Below are positions 20,136 to 31,010 of a stretch of 64,000 nt of DNA, piece after piece. The stretch is from Paracoccus mutanolyticus. Lineage in GTDB: Bacteria > Pseudomonadota > Alphaproteobacteria > Rhodobacterales > Rhodobacteraceae. The notes beneath the pieces are model-generated. The model ran no database searches. It was not told the origin of the DNA and saw only the letters and a program-made list of their open reading frames with translations. Made by a program: the position numbers and the translations under genes. Within the stretch, counting starts at the first letter, position 1. Every line of letters starts with the position of its first letter. The stretch lies in assembly GCF_003285265.1 (NCBI RefSeq), contig NZ_CP030239.1, positions 2,066,501 through 2,130,500 of the forward strand, read 5' to 3'.

Positions 20136-20302
20136 ATGCATCGAACGATCGCGAAGCGCGCCTCAAGGCGGCTCTGCGCGCGAATCTGGCGCGGCGCAAG
20201 GCGCAGGGCCGTGCCCGCGCGGCCGGCGGGGATCCATCAGAGGATGAGCAGCAGCATGGGCCAAAGACGCCGCATCAGGGCGCGCCCGGGAACGAGGACT
20301 AG
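20136..20302 (+). CDS. Small basic protein upstream of murA (probable frameshift after start)
   Basis: In the frame ending at TAG 20300-20302, the sequence DREARLKAALRANLARRKAQ followed by a hydrophilic tail ending GNED is typical of a short conserved protein upstream of murA in Rhodobacteraceae. That frame has no start codon before an upstream TGA. The ATG at 20136 is in register if one base was lost just after it. About 55 residues; function unknown. It abuts murA directly. Confidence 0.5.
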
Positions 20303-21584
20303 ATGGATCAGATCATCGTAAGGGGGAACGGGCCGCTCAAGGGCGAGATCCCGATCGCCGGAGCCAAGAACGCCTGCCTGACCCTGATGCCGGCGACGCT
20401 GCTGACCGACCAGCCGCTGACGCTGACCAACGCGCCGCGGCTCTCGGACATCCGTACCATGACGGCGCTGCTGCAATCGCTCGGGGCCGAGGTGGCCAGC
20501 CTGCAGGACGGGCGGTGCCTGGCGCTGTCCAGCCCGATTCTGGACATGAACCGCCGTTAGGACAGCGTGCGCAAGATGCGCGCCATCGATCCTGGTGCTG
20601 GGGCCGATGCTGGCGCGCGACGGCCATGCGGTGGTCTCGCTGCCGGGGGGCTGCGCCATCGGCGCGCGCCCTGTGGACCTGCACCTGAAGGCGCTCGAGG
20701 CGATGGGGGCCGAGCTCGACCTGCGCGAGGGCTACGTCCACGCCAAGGCGCCGGCCGGGGGGCTGAAGGGCGCCCTGATCGACTTTCCCATCGTCTCGGT
20801 CGGGGCCACGGAAAACGCGCTGATGGCGGCGACGCTGGCGCGCGGCACGACCGTGATCAACAATGCCGCGCGCGAACCCGAGATCGTGGATCTCGCGCAA
20901 TGCCTGCGCCGCATGGGCGCGCAGATCGAGGGCGAGGGCACCGCGACCATCACCGTCGAGGGCGTCCGCAGCCTGGGCGGTGCCACCCATCCGGTCGTCA
21001 CCGACCGGATCGAGCTTGGAACCTACATGCTGGCCCCCGCCATCTGCGGTGGCGAGGTCGAGTGCCTGGGCGGCCGCATCGACCTGGTTGCCGCCTTCTG
21101 CGAAAAGCTGGACGCCGCCGGCATCGACGTGACCGAAACCGAACGCGGGCTCAAGGTCTCGCGCAAGAACGGCCGGGTGCGGGCGGTGGACGTGGTGACG
21201 GAGCCCTTCCCGGGTTTCCCGACCGATTTGCAGGCGCAGATGATGGCGCTGCTTTGCACCGCCGAAGGCACCTCGGTGCTGGAGGAGAGGATCTTCGAGA
21301 ACCGCTTCATGCACGCGCCCGAACTGACCCGCATGGGCGCCAGGATCGAGGTCCATGGCGGCCATGCCACCGTCACGGGCGTTGCCAACCTGCGCGGCGC
21401 GCCTGTGATGGCGACCGACCTGCGCGCCTCGGTCAGCCTGATCCTGGCGGGGCTGGCCGCCGAGGGCGAAACCATCGTCAGCCGGGTCTATCACCTGGAT
21501 CGCGGCTACGAAAAGGTCGTGCGCAAGCTGCGCGGCGTCGGTGCCCAGATCGAACGCATCAAGGAGAGCGAGCCCCATGAATGA
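20303..21584 (+). CDS. murA: UDP-N-acetylglucosamine 1-carboxyvinyltransferase MurA (indel cluster near 20540-20590)
   Basis: First committed step of peptidoglycan synthesis: transfer of enolpyruvate to UDP-GlcNAc. The start [18 protein letters not shown], the active-site loop [13 protein letters not shown] (catalytic Cys) and the C-terminal [14 protein letters not shown] are all present. Between 20540 and 20590 the frame is broken: an apparent TAG at 20558-20560 and a shift after VRKMRA. A missing base near 20544 and compensating changes near 20560 and 20586 rejoin the halves. Because murA is essential, this is almost certainly a sequence error. It overlaps the DUF2948 gene by eight bases. 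Confidence 0.93.
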
Positions 21585-22056
21585 TGCCCGTTTCGCGGAT
21601 GCAGACCCTGCGCCGCTTGCCCTCGTCGCCCAGGATGTCGAGGATCTGACCGTCATCTCGGCCCTGGTCCAGGACGCCGTCCTGCCGGTGACCGAGATCA
21701 CCTATGACATGCGCCACCGCCAGCTGGCGCTGCTGCTGAACCGCTTCCGTTGGGAGGATGCCGAAAGCGCCCGGCGCGAGGAACGGCCCTATGAACGGGT
21801 GCGCGCCGTTCTGCTCGTCTCGGACGTGCAGAAGGTGCAAAGCGACGGAATAGACCGGGCCGACAACGATCTGGTGCTCGAGCTTCTCGCCCTGCGCTGG
21901 GAGGCGGGCGAAGACGGGACGGGACGGCTGCTGCTGGATTTCGCGGGCGACGGCACGGTGGCCGTGGATGCGGAATGCCTGAACGTGGAACTCCGCGACG
22001 TGACCCGGCCCTATATCGCCCCCTCGCGCCGCGCGCCCGAACACCCCGAACGCTGA
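21577..22056 (+). CDS. DUF2948 family protein
   Basis: A 159-residue soluble protein of a family found beside murA and hisD in alphaproteobacteria. Recognisable stretches: [34 protein letters not shown] and [15 protein letters not shown]. Function unknown. ATG at 21577 overlaps the murA stop, suggesting translational coupling. Confidence 0.9.
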   Translation: MNDARFADADPAPLALVAQDVEDLTVISALVQDAVLPVTEITYDMRHRQLALLLNRFRWEDAESARREERPYERVRAVLLVSDVQKVQSDGIDRADNDLVLELLALRWEAGEDGTGRLLLDFAGDGTVAVDAECLNVELRDVTRPYIAPSRRAPEHPER

Positions 22057-22095
22057 TCCTCTCATGCGGCCGCCGTGCTGGCGGCACTGTCGCAT

Positions 22096-22160
22096 GGGTA
22101 TTTGAAAAACGGTGAAAGCCGGGTGGGGCCTCTCCTGCTTTCACCGTTTCCCAAATACCC
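22096..22160. repeat. Dispersed inverted repeat, copy B
   Basis: Left arm GGGTATTTGAAAAACGGTGA plus AAGC pairs with a right arm whose reverse complement is GGGTATTTGGGAAACGGTGA plus AAGC, a 24-base stem with two mismatches around a 17-base loop. It lies 40 bases after the DUF2948 stop and about 96 before hisD. The arms match copy A and the half copy at 44195. Confidence 0.88.
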
Positions 22161-22256
22161 AAAGCCGGCAGGGCGGGCCGGGAGCGACCGCTTGCCTGCC
22201 GTCCCGCATCGCCGCTTGAGCCCCCTGCGTGCAGCCGCTAACAAGGTTGCGACATT

Positions 22257-23580
22257 GTGAGCGTGACCATGCCGATCCATCTTTCGACCGCCCAGCCCGA
22301 TTTCGAGCAGCGCTTCGCCGATCTTTTATCGATGAAGCGCGAGGATGCGGCGGATGTGAACGAGGCGGTGGCCGCGATCATCGCCGATGTCCGGGCACGG
22401 GGGGATGCCGCCCTGGTCGAGTTGACGGGGCGTTTCGACCGGCTGGACTTGACGGCGGCGGGCCTGGCCTTCACCGCCGGGGAAATCGCGGACCAGACGG
22501 CCCGTGTCATCGGCCAGGACCGCGCGGCGCTGGTCACGGCGAGCCAGCCGCATCCGTGCCTATCACGCCCGCCAGATGCCCGAGGACATGCTCTGGACCG
22601 ACCCCGAAGGCGCGAGCCTGGGGTGGCGCTGGACGCCGGTTTCGGCGGCGGGGCTTTACGTTCCGGGGGGGCAGGCGAGCTATCCATCCTCGGTCCTGAT
22701 GAACGCGATTCCGGCGCGGGTGGCCGGGGTCGAGCGGCTGGTGATCTGCGTTCCGACGCCCGATGGCGCGGTCAATCCGCTGGTGCTGCTGGCCGCCGAA
22801 CTGGCGGGCGTCGATGAGATCTATCGCATCGGCGGCGCGCAGGCCATTGCGGCCTTGGCCTATGGCACCGAAACGATCCGGCCCGTGGACAAGATCACCG
22901 GGCCTGGCAACGCCTATGTCGCCGCGGCCAAGCGCCAGGTCTTTGGCCGCGTGGGCATCGACATGATCGCCGGTCCCTCCGAGGTGCTGATCATCGCGGC
23001 CGGCGCGCAGGACCCCGAATGGCTGGCGCTCGACCTGCTGGCCCAGGCCGAGCATGACGCCGATGCGCAGTCGATCCTGATCACCCCCGACAAGGCTCTG
23101 GCCCAGGCCGTGGTGGCCGAGGTCGAGCGGCTGCTGCCCAGCCTGCCGCGTGCGGCCGTGGCGGGGGCCAGCTGGCGCGACTATGGCACGGTCATCCTGA
23201 CCCGCGACCTGGACGAGGCGGCGGCGCTGTCGGACCGGCTTGCGCCCGAGCACCTGGAGCTTTGCGTGGACGATCCCGATGCGCTGGCCCGCAAGACGCG
23301 GCACGCGGGGGCGATCTTTCTGGGCGGTTGGACGCCCGAGGCTGTGGGCGATTACGTCAGCGGCCCGAACCACGTCCTGCCGACGGCGCGCTCGGCGCGG
23401 TTTTCCTCGGGCCTGTCGGTGATGGATTTTCTCAAGCGCACGACGCTGGCGAAGCTTTCGCCGGCGGCGCTGGGGACCATCGGGCCGGCAGCGGTGCGGC
23501 TGGCCGCCTCCGAGGGGCTTTCGGCCCATGGCCTGTCCGTCTCGGCCCGGCTCAGGACGCTGAACGGAGACGAGCGATGA
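22257..23580 (+). CDS. hisD: Histidinol dehydrogenase HisD (one frameshift near 22549)
   Basis: Catalyses the last two steps of histidine synthesis, histidinol to histidine, with zinc and NAD. Visible: VPGGQASYPSSVLMNA, KITGPGNAYVAAAKR, AGPSEVLIIA, QAEHDADAQS and the GPNHVLPTARSARFSSGLS stretch. An extra C near 22549 (CAGCCGC for CAGCGC) shifts the frame; without it SQRIRAYHARQMPEDML follows directly. Corrected length about 440. The first ATG/GTG choice is open; the start used is GTG at 22257, with an ATG at 22269 as alternative. It overlaps the UPF0262 gene by four bases. Confidence 0.93.
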
Positions 23581-24065
23581 CCCAGGCGACCGACCGGCTG
23601 TGCCGGATCGACATCGACGACAGCGCCATGCCGCCACCCACGCCCGAGATGGAGCAGGACCGCCGCGTCGCCGTCTTCGACCTGCTCGAGGACAACAGCT
23701 TTCGCCTGCCGGGCCGCGAGGGCCAGCCTGTGCCGCCCGGGCCCTATGCCCTGTCGCTGGCCATGCGCGACAAGCGGCTGGTGTTTTCCATCGCCACCGA
23801 AGGCAATGAGGCGGTGGCGGAATTCCATCTGTCGATGGGTCCCTTTCGGCAAACGGTCAAGGACTATTTCCAGATCTGCGCCAGCTACTTCGATGCCGTG
23901 AAGCGCCTGCCGCCCGCCCAGATCGAAGCGATCGACATGGCCCGGCGCGGCATCCACAACGAAGGCGCCCGCACCCTGCAAGAGCGGCTCGAGGGCAAGG
24001 CCGCCATAGACATCGACACCGCCCGCCGCCTGTTCACCCTGATCTGTGCCCTGATCCCGGAGTGA
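23577..24065 (+). CDS. UPF0262 family protein
   Basis: A 162-residue protein matching UPF0262: IDIDDSAMPPPTPEMEQDRR, VAVFDLLEDNSF and FRQTVKDYFQICASYFDAVK. The family is alphaproteobacterial, uncharacterised, and regularly follows hisD, as here with an ATGA overlap. Three bases separate its stop from the GTG of the phosphatase gene. Confidence 0.92.
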   Translation: MTQATDRLCRIDIDDSAMPPPTPEMEQDRRVAVFDLLEDNSFRLPGREGQPVPPGPYALSLAMRDKRLVFSIATEGNEAVAEFHLSMGPFRQTVKDYFQICASYFDAVKRLPPAQIEAIDMARRGIHNEGARTLQERLEGKAAIDIDTARRLFTLICALIPE

Positions 24066-24068
24066 TTC

Positions 24069-24560
24069 GTGGCCGGACCGATTCCCCCTTCGGTGCTGTT
24101 CTGCTGCGATCACAACGCCATCCGCTCGCCCATGGCCGAAGGGATGATGAAGAAGTTCTACGGCCGCGCCGCCTATGTGCAATCGGCCGGCGTCAGGAAC
24201 GACATGGAGGTGGACGGCTTCGCCATCGCCGTCTGCAAGGAGATCGGGGTCGAGATCTCGACCCACCGCTCGCGCTCCTTCGAAGAGATGAAGGAATGGG
24301 GGGACGACCTGGGCAGCTTCGATCTGGTGGTGGCCCTGTCCCCGGCCAGCCAGCGCCAGGCGCTTGAACTGACGCGGGTTTCGCATCTGGACGTGGAATA
24401 CTGGCCGATCATGGACCCGACCGGTCTGGCCGAGGGGCGCGAGGCGCGGCTGGCGCTTTACCGCCAGATCCGCGACCAGATCCGCGACCGGCTGATCGAC
24501 CGTTTCGGCCCGCCGACCGAGGCCGGGTCGGAAAAACCCCCCGTGCTAACGAAATCTTAG
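24069..24560 (+). CDS. Low-molecular-weight protein-tyrosine-phosphatase-like protein
   Basis: A 163-residue protein starting at GTG 24069. The phosphate loop is CDHNAIRS with nucleophile Cys13 and Arg19 (the CX5R spacing), followed by PMAEG. The general-acid aspartate is in WPIMDPTG. It could be a tyrosine phosphatase or an arsenate-reductase relative. The hisD/UPF0262/phosphatase order is conserved in Rhodobacteraceae, but no functional link to histidine synthesis is visible. Confidence 0.88.
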   Translation: MAGPIPPSVLFCCDHNAIRSPMAEGMMKKFYGRAAYVQSAGVRNDMEVDGFAIAVCKEIGVEISTHRSRSFEEMKEWGDDLGSFDLVVALSPASQRQALELTRVSHLDVEYWPIMDPTGLAEGREARLALYRQIRDQIRDRLIDRFGPPTEAGSEKPPVLTKS

Positions 24561-24604
24561 GGGATGGGCGGGTAAGGCTTGGGAAATCCAAGCGGAGTTT
24601 GCCC

Positions 24605-25096
24605 ATGTCTGATTTCCTGAACCTGGCCCGGGGACTTGATCGCGCGATGCAGTCCCTGCGGACGCACCGGGCCGTCCTGGCGCTGGATTCGGTCGGCCGG
24701 ATCGTGGCGATCAACGAATTCTATCGGCGCCTGACCGGATTTTCCCGCGACGCGCTGATCGGGCGCCCGGTCTGGGTGCTGCTGGACTTGGGCGAACGCT
24801 GCGCCGGCCGGCTCGGCGCGCTTCTGGACCTGGCCGACGGCGGCGAGGCGCATATTCCGGAACTGGCGCACATGACGCGCTCGGGGCGGCGGTATCGGGT
24901 GGATGCCAAGGTCTTCGCGGTCTGCGATCCGCAAGGGGCAAGGACGCTCAGCATGGTCTTTGCCCGGCCCGAGGACAGCGGCGGCCTGATCGACATGCGC
25001 CATGTCTTCGGCGGCTCGGTGCTGCCCGAGCCAACGGCCATGCCCGCGCCCGAGGAGGCGATCTTTCGGCCCCGCCTGGTGCGACGGGACCATTAG
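24605..25096 (+). CDS. Stand-alone PAS domain protein
   Basis: A 163-residue protein with one PAS fold at about residues 15-120: [36 protein letters not shown] and [19 protein letters not shown]. It resembles the sensor domain that precedes chemoreceptor or kinase modules, but no output domain follows; the C-terminal 40 residues look unstructured. ATG at 24605 follows GCGGAG. It converges with edd. Confidence 0.8.
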   Translation: MSDFLNLARGLDRAMQSLRTHRAVLALDSVGRIVAINEFYRRLTGFSRDALIGRPVWVLLDLGERCAGRLGALLDLADGGEAHIPELAHMTRSGRRYRVDAKVFAVCDPQGARTLSMVFARPEDSGGLIDMRHVFGGSVLPEPTAMPAPEEAIFRPRLVRRDH

Positions 25097-25159
25097 GCCG
25101 GCGGCGGCCCGTTCCCGCCGGAACCGACCGAGATACCCGGCGGAGTGGGGTCCCGGGGG

Positions 25160-26961
<1,802 letters not shown>

Positions 26962-26983
26962 GGCTGGCTCCCTTTCTGGTCCC

Positions 26984-27012
26984 GATATAGTCCGTTAGCG
27001 TTAACGGCGCAA
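26984..27012 (-). promoter_or_regulatory. edd promoter with LacI-type operator in the spacer
   Basis: On the minus strand, TTGCGC (27007-27012) and TATATC (26984-26989) are spaced by exactly 17 bases. The spacer is filled by the palindrome CCGTTAACGCTAACGG (26992-27007), one mismatch from perfect and centred on CG as LacI-family operators are. The edd start codon is 23 bases downstream of the -10. A bound repressor would exclude polymerase. A very similar palindrome precedes zwf. Confidence 0.65.
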
Positions 27013-27077
27013 CCGGCCCGCTCTTGCCCCGCAGCCTCAGGCATGGCAATCCTGCCCGCGTTTTGCATGAGGCCCGC

Positions 27078-28274
27078 ATGTCCGCCGATCTGCCCGTCAT
27101 CCGTTTGCGTCCCAAGTCCAAACCCCAGGCGATCCGTCACGGTTTCCCCTGGGTCTTTGCCGACGAGGCGGTGGTGGACCGCCGCACCCGCGCGATTTCG
27201 CCCGGCAGCTTTGCGCTGCTCGAAGATGCCGAGCGCCGGCCGATGGGCGTCGTCACGGTCAACCCGAATTCCAAGATCATCGCGCGGATGATGGACCCCG
27301 ACCCGGCGGCGGTGATCGACCGCGACTGGATCGCCGCCCGGCTGGCCCGCGCGCTGGCCCTGCGCGAGCGGCTGTTCGACGCGCCCTTCTATCGCCTGAT
27401 CCATGCCGAGGCCGACGGCCTGCCCGGCACCGTCATCGACCGTTTCGGCGATGCCGCCGTGATCCAGCCGAACGCCGCCTGGGCCGAGCGCATGGTCCCC
27501 GAGATCGCCGAGGCGCTGCGCGCCGTCGCTGGCGTCTCGACCGTCATCCTGAACGGGCAGGGCCGGGCACGGGGTCTTGAGGGGCTGGACGAGCGGATGG
27601 AGGTGCTGTCCGGCGGCGTCGAGGGCCCGGTCCCGGTGCCGATGAACGGCGCCACCTATCTGGCCGATCTGCTGGGCGGGCAGAAAACCGGCCTGTTCTA
27701 TGACCAGCGCCCGAACCATGCCTTTGCCCAGCGGCTGGCGCGGGGCGCGCGGGTGCTGGACGTGTTCTCGCATGTCGGCGGCTTCGGCCTGGCCGCGCTG
27801 GCGGGCGGGGCGGCGCAGGCCACCTGCGTGGACGGCTCGGCCCCGGCGCTGGCCCTGGCGCAGGGCGGGGCGCGCGCGATGGGGGCCGAGGATCGGCTCG
27901 CGACGCGCCAGGGTGACGCCTTTGCCCAGATGGAGGCGCTGGCCGACGAGGGCGCGCAGTTCGACCTGGTGATCTGCGATCCGCCCGCCTTTGCCCCCGC
28001 CAAGCCCGCACTCGAGGCGGGCTTGCGCGCCTATGAACGGGTCGCCCGGCTGGCCGCGCCCCTGGTCGCGCCCGGCGGCTATCTGGTCCTGTGTTCGTGC
28101 AGCCACGCCGCCGACCTGACCGCATTCCGCAATGCCAGCGCGCGCGGTATCGGCCGGGGCGGGCGGCGGATGCAGCTTTTGCACACCGGCCAGGCCGGCC
28201 CCGACCATCCGACCCTGCCGCAACTGGCGGAAACCGGCTATCTCAAGGCCCTGTTCTTTCGGCTGGACGGATGA
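27078..28274 (+). CDS. rlmI: Class I SAM-dependent rRNA methyltransferase, RlmI-like
   Basis: A 398-residue protein with an N-terminal PUA-like domain (about 1-75) and a C-terminal methyltransferase. Motifs: LGGQKTGLFYDQRPNH, VLDVFSHVGGFGLAAL (SAM-binding), FDLVICDPPAFAPAK and the CSCSH cysteines near the end. RlmI makes m5C1962 in 23S rRNA; this is the closest assignment. ATG at 27078. Its stop overlaps the PIN gene start. Confidence 0.9.
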   Translation: MSADLPVIRLRPKSKPQAIRHGFPWVFADEAVVDRRTRAISPGSFALLEDAERRPMGVVTVNPNSKIIARMMDPDPAAVIDRDWIAARLARALALRERLFDAPFYRLIHAEADGLPGTVIDRFGDAAVIQPNAAWAERMVPEIAEALRAVAGVSTVILNGQGRARGLEGLDERMEVLSGGVEGPVPVPMNGATYLADLLGGQKTGLFYDQRPNHAFAQRLARGARVLDVFSHVGGFGLAALAGGAAQATCVDGSAPALALAQGGARAMGAEDRLATRQGDAFAQMEALADEGAQFDLVICDPPAFAPAKPALEAGLRAYERVARLAAPLVAPGGYLVLCSCSHAADLTAFRNASARGIGRGGRRMQLLHTGQAGPDHPTLPQLAETGYLKALFFRLDG

Positions 28275-28819
28275 GGGCGGTGCTGGACGCCTGCGTCCTT
28301 TACCCCACCATCCTGCGCGAGATCCTGGGCGATTGCGCCGCCGCCGGACTGTTCCGGCCCGTCTGGTCGCAGCGTATCCTGGACGAATGGCGCCTGGCCG
28401 CCGACCGCAACGGCCTGCCGGCGGGGCCGGAAATCGCGCTGCTGTGCGACCGCTTTCCCGATGCCATGACCACGCCCGCCGGCGGCGCGGACGGCATGGA
28501 CCTGCCCGACCCGGCCGACCGCCATGTGCTTGAAACCGCGCTGGCCGCCGGGGCGGACCGGATCGTCACCGCGAATCTGCGCGACTTTCCGCGCCCGCGC
28601 TGGCGCCTCTGGGCCTGCACGCCGACCCACCCCGACGAGATTCCGCGCGACCTGTTCCTGCGGCATCCCGGCCCCGTTCTGGCCGCCGTCGAGGCAACCG
28701 AGGCACGCGCCCGTCATGCGGGTGCCGCAATTGCGCGCAAGGAATTGATGCGCCGCGCCCGCCTGCCCAGGCTGGCCAAGGCCATCGCGCGTTCGGACTT
28801 GGAGAAAGGCCAGGGTTGA
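28271..28819 (+). CDS. PIN-domain protein, RSP_2648 type
   Basis: A 182-residue PIN-fold protein with acidic residues in the expected places: Asp near residue 6 (AVLDACVLYP), DEWRLAADRNG, DLPDPADRHVLETALAAGAD and IVTANLRDFP. It is translationally coupled to rlmI (ATGA). No antitoxin-like small gene is adjacent, so it does not look like a classical VapC module; an RNA-processing role with RlmI is possible but unproven. Confidence 0.85.
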   Translation: MRAVLDACVLYPTILREILGDCAAAGLFRPVWSQRILDEWRLAADRNGLPAGPEIALLCDRFPDAMTTPAGGADGMDLPDPADRHVLETALAAGADRIVTANLRDFPRPRWRLWACTPTHPDEIPRDLFLRHPGPVLAAVEATEARARHAGAAIARKELMRRARLPRLAKAIARSDLEKGQG

Positions 28820-28844
28820 TGTTATCGCTAACAGAGGCTAACCC
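28816..28844 (+). promoter_or_regulatory. zwf promoter region with LacI-type operator
   Basis: The palindrome TGTTATCGCTAACA (28820-28833) lies at the end of the PIN gene, 52 bases before the zwf ATG. TTGATG at 28816-28821 could be a -35 box, with TAACCC 17 bases later as a weak -10. The operator has the same half-site and CG centre as the one in the edd promoter. Confidence 0.55.
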
Positions 28845-28884
28845 CACGTGGGCCGACCCCCAACCTGTCGGCGAGGAGGGCTTG

Positions 28885-30336
28885 ATGGTATCGCGCATCA
28901 TACCTGTCGAGGATTTCGACCTGGTGATCTTTGGCGCCACGGGCGACCTGGCCCGGCGCAAGATCCTGCCGGGGCTTTACCGGCGCTATGTCGCGGGCCA
29001 GATCCCGGGCTCGGCCCGGATCATCGGCGCGGCCCGCACCCGCCAGGACGACGCCGCCTTTCGCGCCGAGGCGCGGACCGCGATCGCCGAATTCGCCGGC
29101 GTGGGCGAGGATCTGTCCCAGCTTGACGATTTCCTTAACCACCTGGGCTATGTGCCCATCGATGCCCGCGGCACCGACGGGTGGGAGGATCTGCGGTCCC
29201 GCATCCGGCCGGGCGTGGTCCATGCGTTCTATTTCTCGGTCGCGCCGGCGCTGTTCGGCGACATCGCCCAGCGGCTGGCCGATCACGGCATCGCCGATGC
29301 CGACAGCCGCATCGTGGTCGAAAAGCCATTCGGCCGCGACCTTGCCACCGCGCGCGAACTGAATGCGGTGCTGGCGCGGCATTTCGGCGAAAGCCAGATC
29401 TATCGCATCGACCATTACCTGGGCAAGGAAACCGTCCAGAACCTGATGGCCGTGCGTTTCGCCAACATGCTGTTCGAGCCGCTGTGGAACGCGCAATACG
29501 TCGATCACGTCCAGATCACCGTGGCCGAGACGGTGGGCGTGGGCGGGCGCGGCGAATATTACGACCATTCGGGCGCGATCCGGGACATGGTGCAGAACCA
29601 CATCATGCAGCTTTTGTGCCTGATCGCGATGGAGCCGCCCTATCATTTCGACCCGGACGCGGTGCGCGACGAAAAGCTCAAGGTGATCCGCGCGCTGGAA
29701 CCCCTGCACCCGGCCGAGATCGTGCGCGGCCAGTATCAGGCCGATGGCGACGAACCGGGTTATCTGCAGGACGTCGGCAACCCCGACTCGCGCACCGAAA
29801 GCTATGTCGCGCTCAAGGCGCATATCGCGAACTGGCGCTGGTCGGGCACGCCCTTCTACCTGCGCACCGGCAAGAAGCTGCGGGCGCGGACCAGCGAGAT
29901 CGTCGTGACCTTCAAGGCCCCGCCGCATTCCATCTTCGACGAGGTGGACGGCCCGCGCTCGAACCAGCTCGTCATCAAGCTGCAACCGAACGAAGGCATG
30001 GACCTGACGGTGATGATCAAGGAACCGGGCCCCGGCGGCATGCGGCTGGTTCAGGTGCCCCTGGACATGAGCTTTGCCGACGCGCTGGGCGCGAACGGCA
30101 AGGACATGCCCGACGCCTATGAACGGCTGATCATGGACGTGATCCGGGGCAACCAGACGCTCTTCATGCGCGGCGACGAGGTCGAGGCGGCCTGGGCCTG
30201 GACCGATCCCATCATTTCGGAATGGGAGGCTGGATCGAAACGCCCCGAGCCCTATGATGCGGGTTCAAGCGGTCCCGAGGAAGCCCTGCGGCTTCTGCAC
30301 CGCGACAACCGCCGCTGGAGGGAGATCAGGCCATGA
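28885..30336 (+). CDS. zwf: Glucose-6-phosphate dehydrogenase
   Basis: Oxidises glucose 6-phosphate to 6-phosphogluconolactone, the entry to the Entner-Doudoroff route. 483 residues. The NADP-binding turn is FGATGDLARRK (residues 16-26) and the active-site motif RIDHYLGKE sits at 174-182 with His177. ATG at 28885 is chosen because GAGGAGG lies six bases upstream and the preceding in-frame codons overlap the operator region. It overlaps pgl by four bases. Confidence 0.96.
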   Translation: MVSRIIPVEDFDLVIFGATGDLARRKILPGLYRRYVAGQIPGSARIIGAARTRQDDAAFRAEARTAIAEFAGVGEDLSQLDDFLNHLGYVPIDARGTDGWEDLRSRIRPGVVHAFYFSVAPALFGDIAQRLADHGIADADSRIVVEKPFGRDLATARELNAVLARHFGESQIYRIDHYLGKETVQNLMAVRFANMLFEPLWNAQYVDHVQITVAETVGVGGRGEYYDHSGAIRDMVQNHIMQLLCLIAMEPPYHFDPDAVRDEKLKVIRALEPLHPAEIVRGQYQADGDEPGYLQDVGNPDSRTESYVALKAHIANWRWSGTPFYLRTGKKLRARTSEIVVTFKAPPHSIFDEVDGPRSNQLVIKLQPNEGMDLTVMIKEPGPGGMRLVQVPLDMSFADALGANGKDMPDAYERLIMDVIRGNQTLFMRGDEVEAAWAWTDPIISEWEAGSKRPEPYDAGSSGPEEALRLLHRDNRRWREIRP

Positions 30337-31010
30337 CCCTGGAATTCGTCGAATACCCCGACCGCGAGATGCTGGCCCTGTCGCTGGCCAACAAGATCGC
30401 GGGCCAACTGGCCCAGCACCTGCGCGTGAACGACCGCGCCAGCCTCTGCGTGCCCGGCGGCACCACGCCCGCCCCGGTCTATGACACGCTGGCAGGGACC
30501 GGGCTGCTGGACTGGTCGCGGGTGACGGTGTTCCTGAACGACGAACGCTGGGTCGATGGCAGCCACAACCGCTCGAACGGGCGGCTCCTGCGGCGTCACC
30601 TGATGACCGGCAAGGCGGCGGATGCGCGCTATATCGACCTCTACAGCGGCGACGCCGAACCCGAGGCGGCGGCCGAGCGGCTGGATGCGCTGATCGCGCC
30701 GGAACTGCCGATCACGGTCCTGCTGCTGGGCATGGGCACGGACATGCACACGGCAAGCCTGTTTCCCGGCGCGCCCGAAACCGCGCTGGCGCTGGCCCCG
30801 GACGCGCCGCGGGTGATGGCCGTCCGCTCGGTTCGGGACGAGCCGCGCATCACCCTGACCCCGGCCGCCCTGCAAAAGGCCATCAACACCCATCTGATGA
30901 TCACCGGCCCCGAAAAGCGCGCCGCGCTGGAACGCGCGCAGGGGCTCGACCCCCGGGACGCGCCGATCCGGGCCTTCCTGGGCGATATCACCGTGCATTG
31001 GGCTGAATGA
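30333..31010 (+). CDS. pgl: 6-phosphogluconolactonase
   Basis: A 225-residue DevB-type lactonase: CVPGGTTPAPVYDTLA, FLNDERWVDGSHNRSN and LLGMGTDMHTASLFPG. It hydrolyses 6-phosphogluconolactone between Zwf and Edd. ATGA overlaps on both sides tie it translationally to zwf and pgi. Confidence 0.96.
   Translation: MTLEFVEYPDREMLALSLANKIAGQLAQHLRVNDRASLCVPGGTTPAPVYDTLAGTGLLDWSRVTVFLNDERWVDGSHNRSNGRLLRRHLMTGKAADARYIDLYSGDAEPEAAAERLDALIAPELPITVLLLGMGTDMHTASLFPGAPETALALAPDAPRVMAVRSVRDEPRITLTPAALQKAINTHLMITGPEKRAALERAQGLDPRDAPIRAFLGDITVHWAE

Noticed and set aside
28271..28819. VapC-type toxin of a toxin-antitoxin pair
   Set aside because: The PIN protein is coupled to rlmI, is longer than typical VapC, and no antitoxin-sized gene adjoins it.
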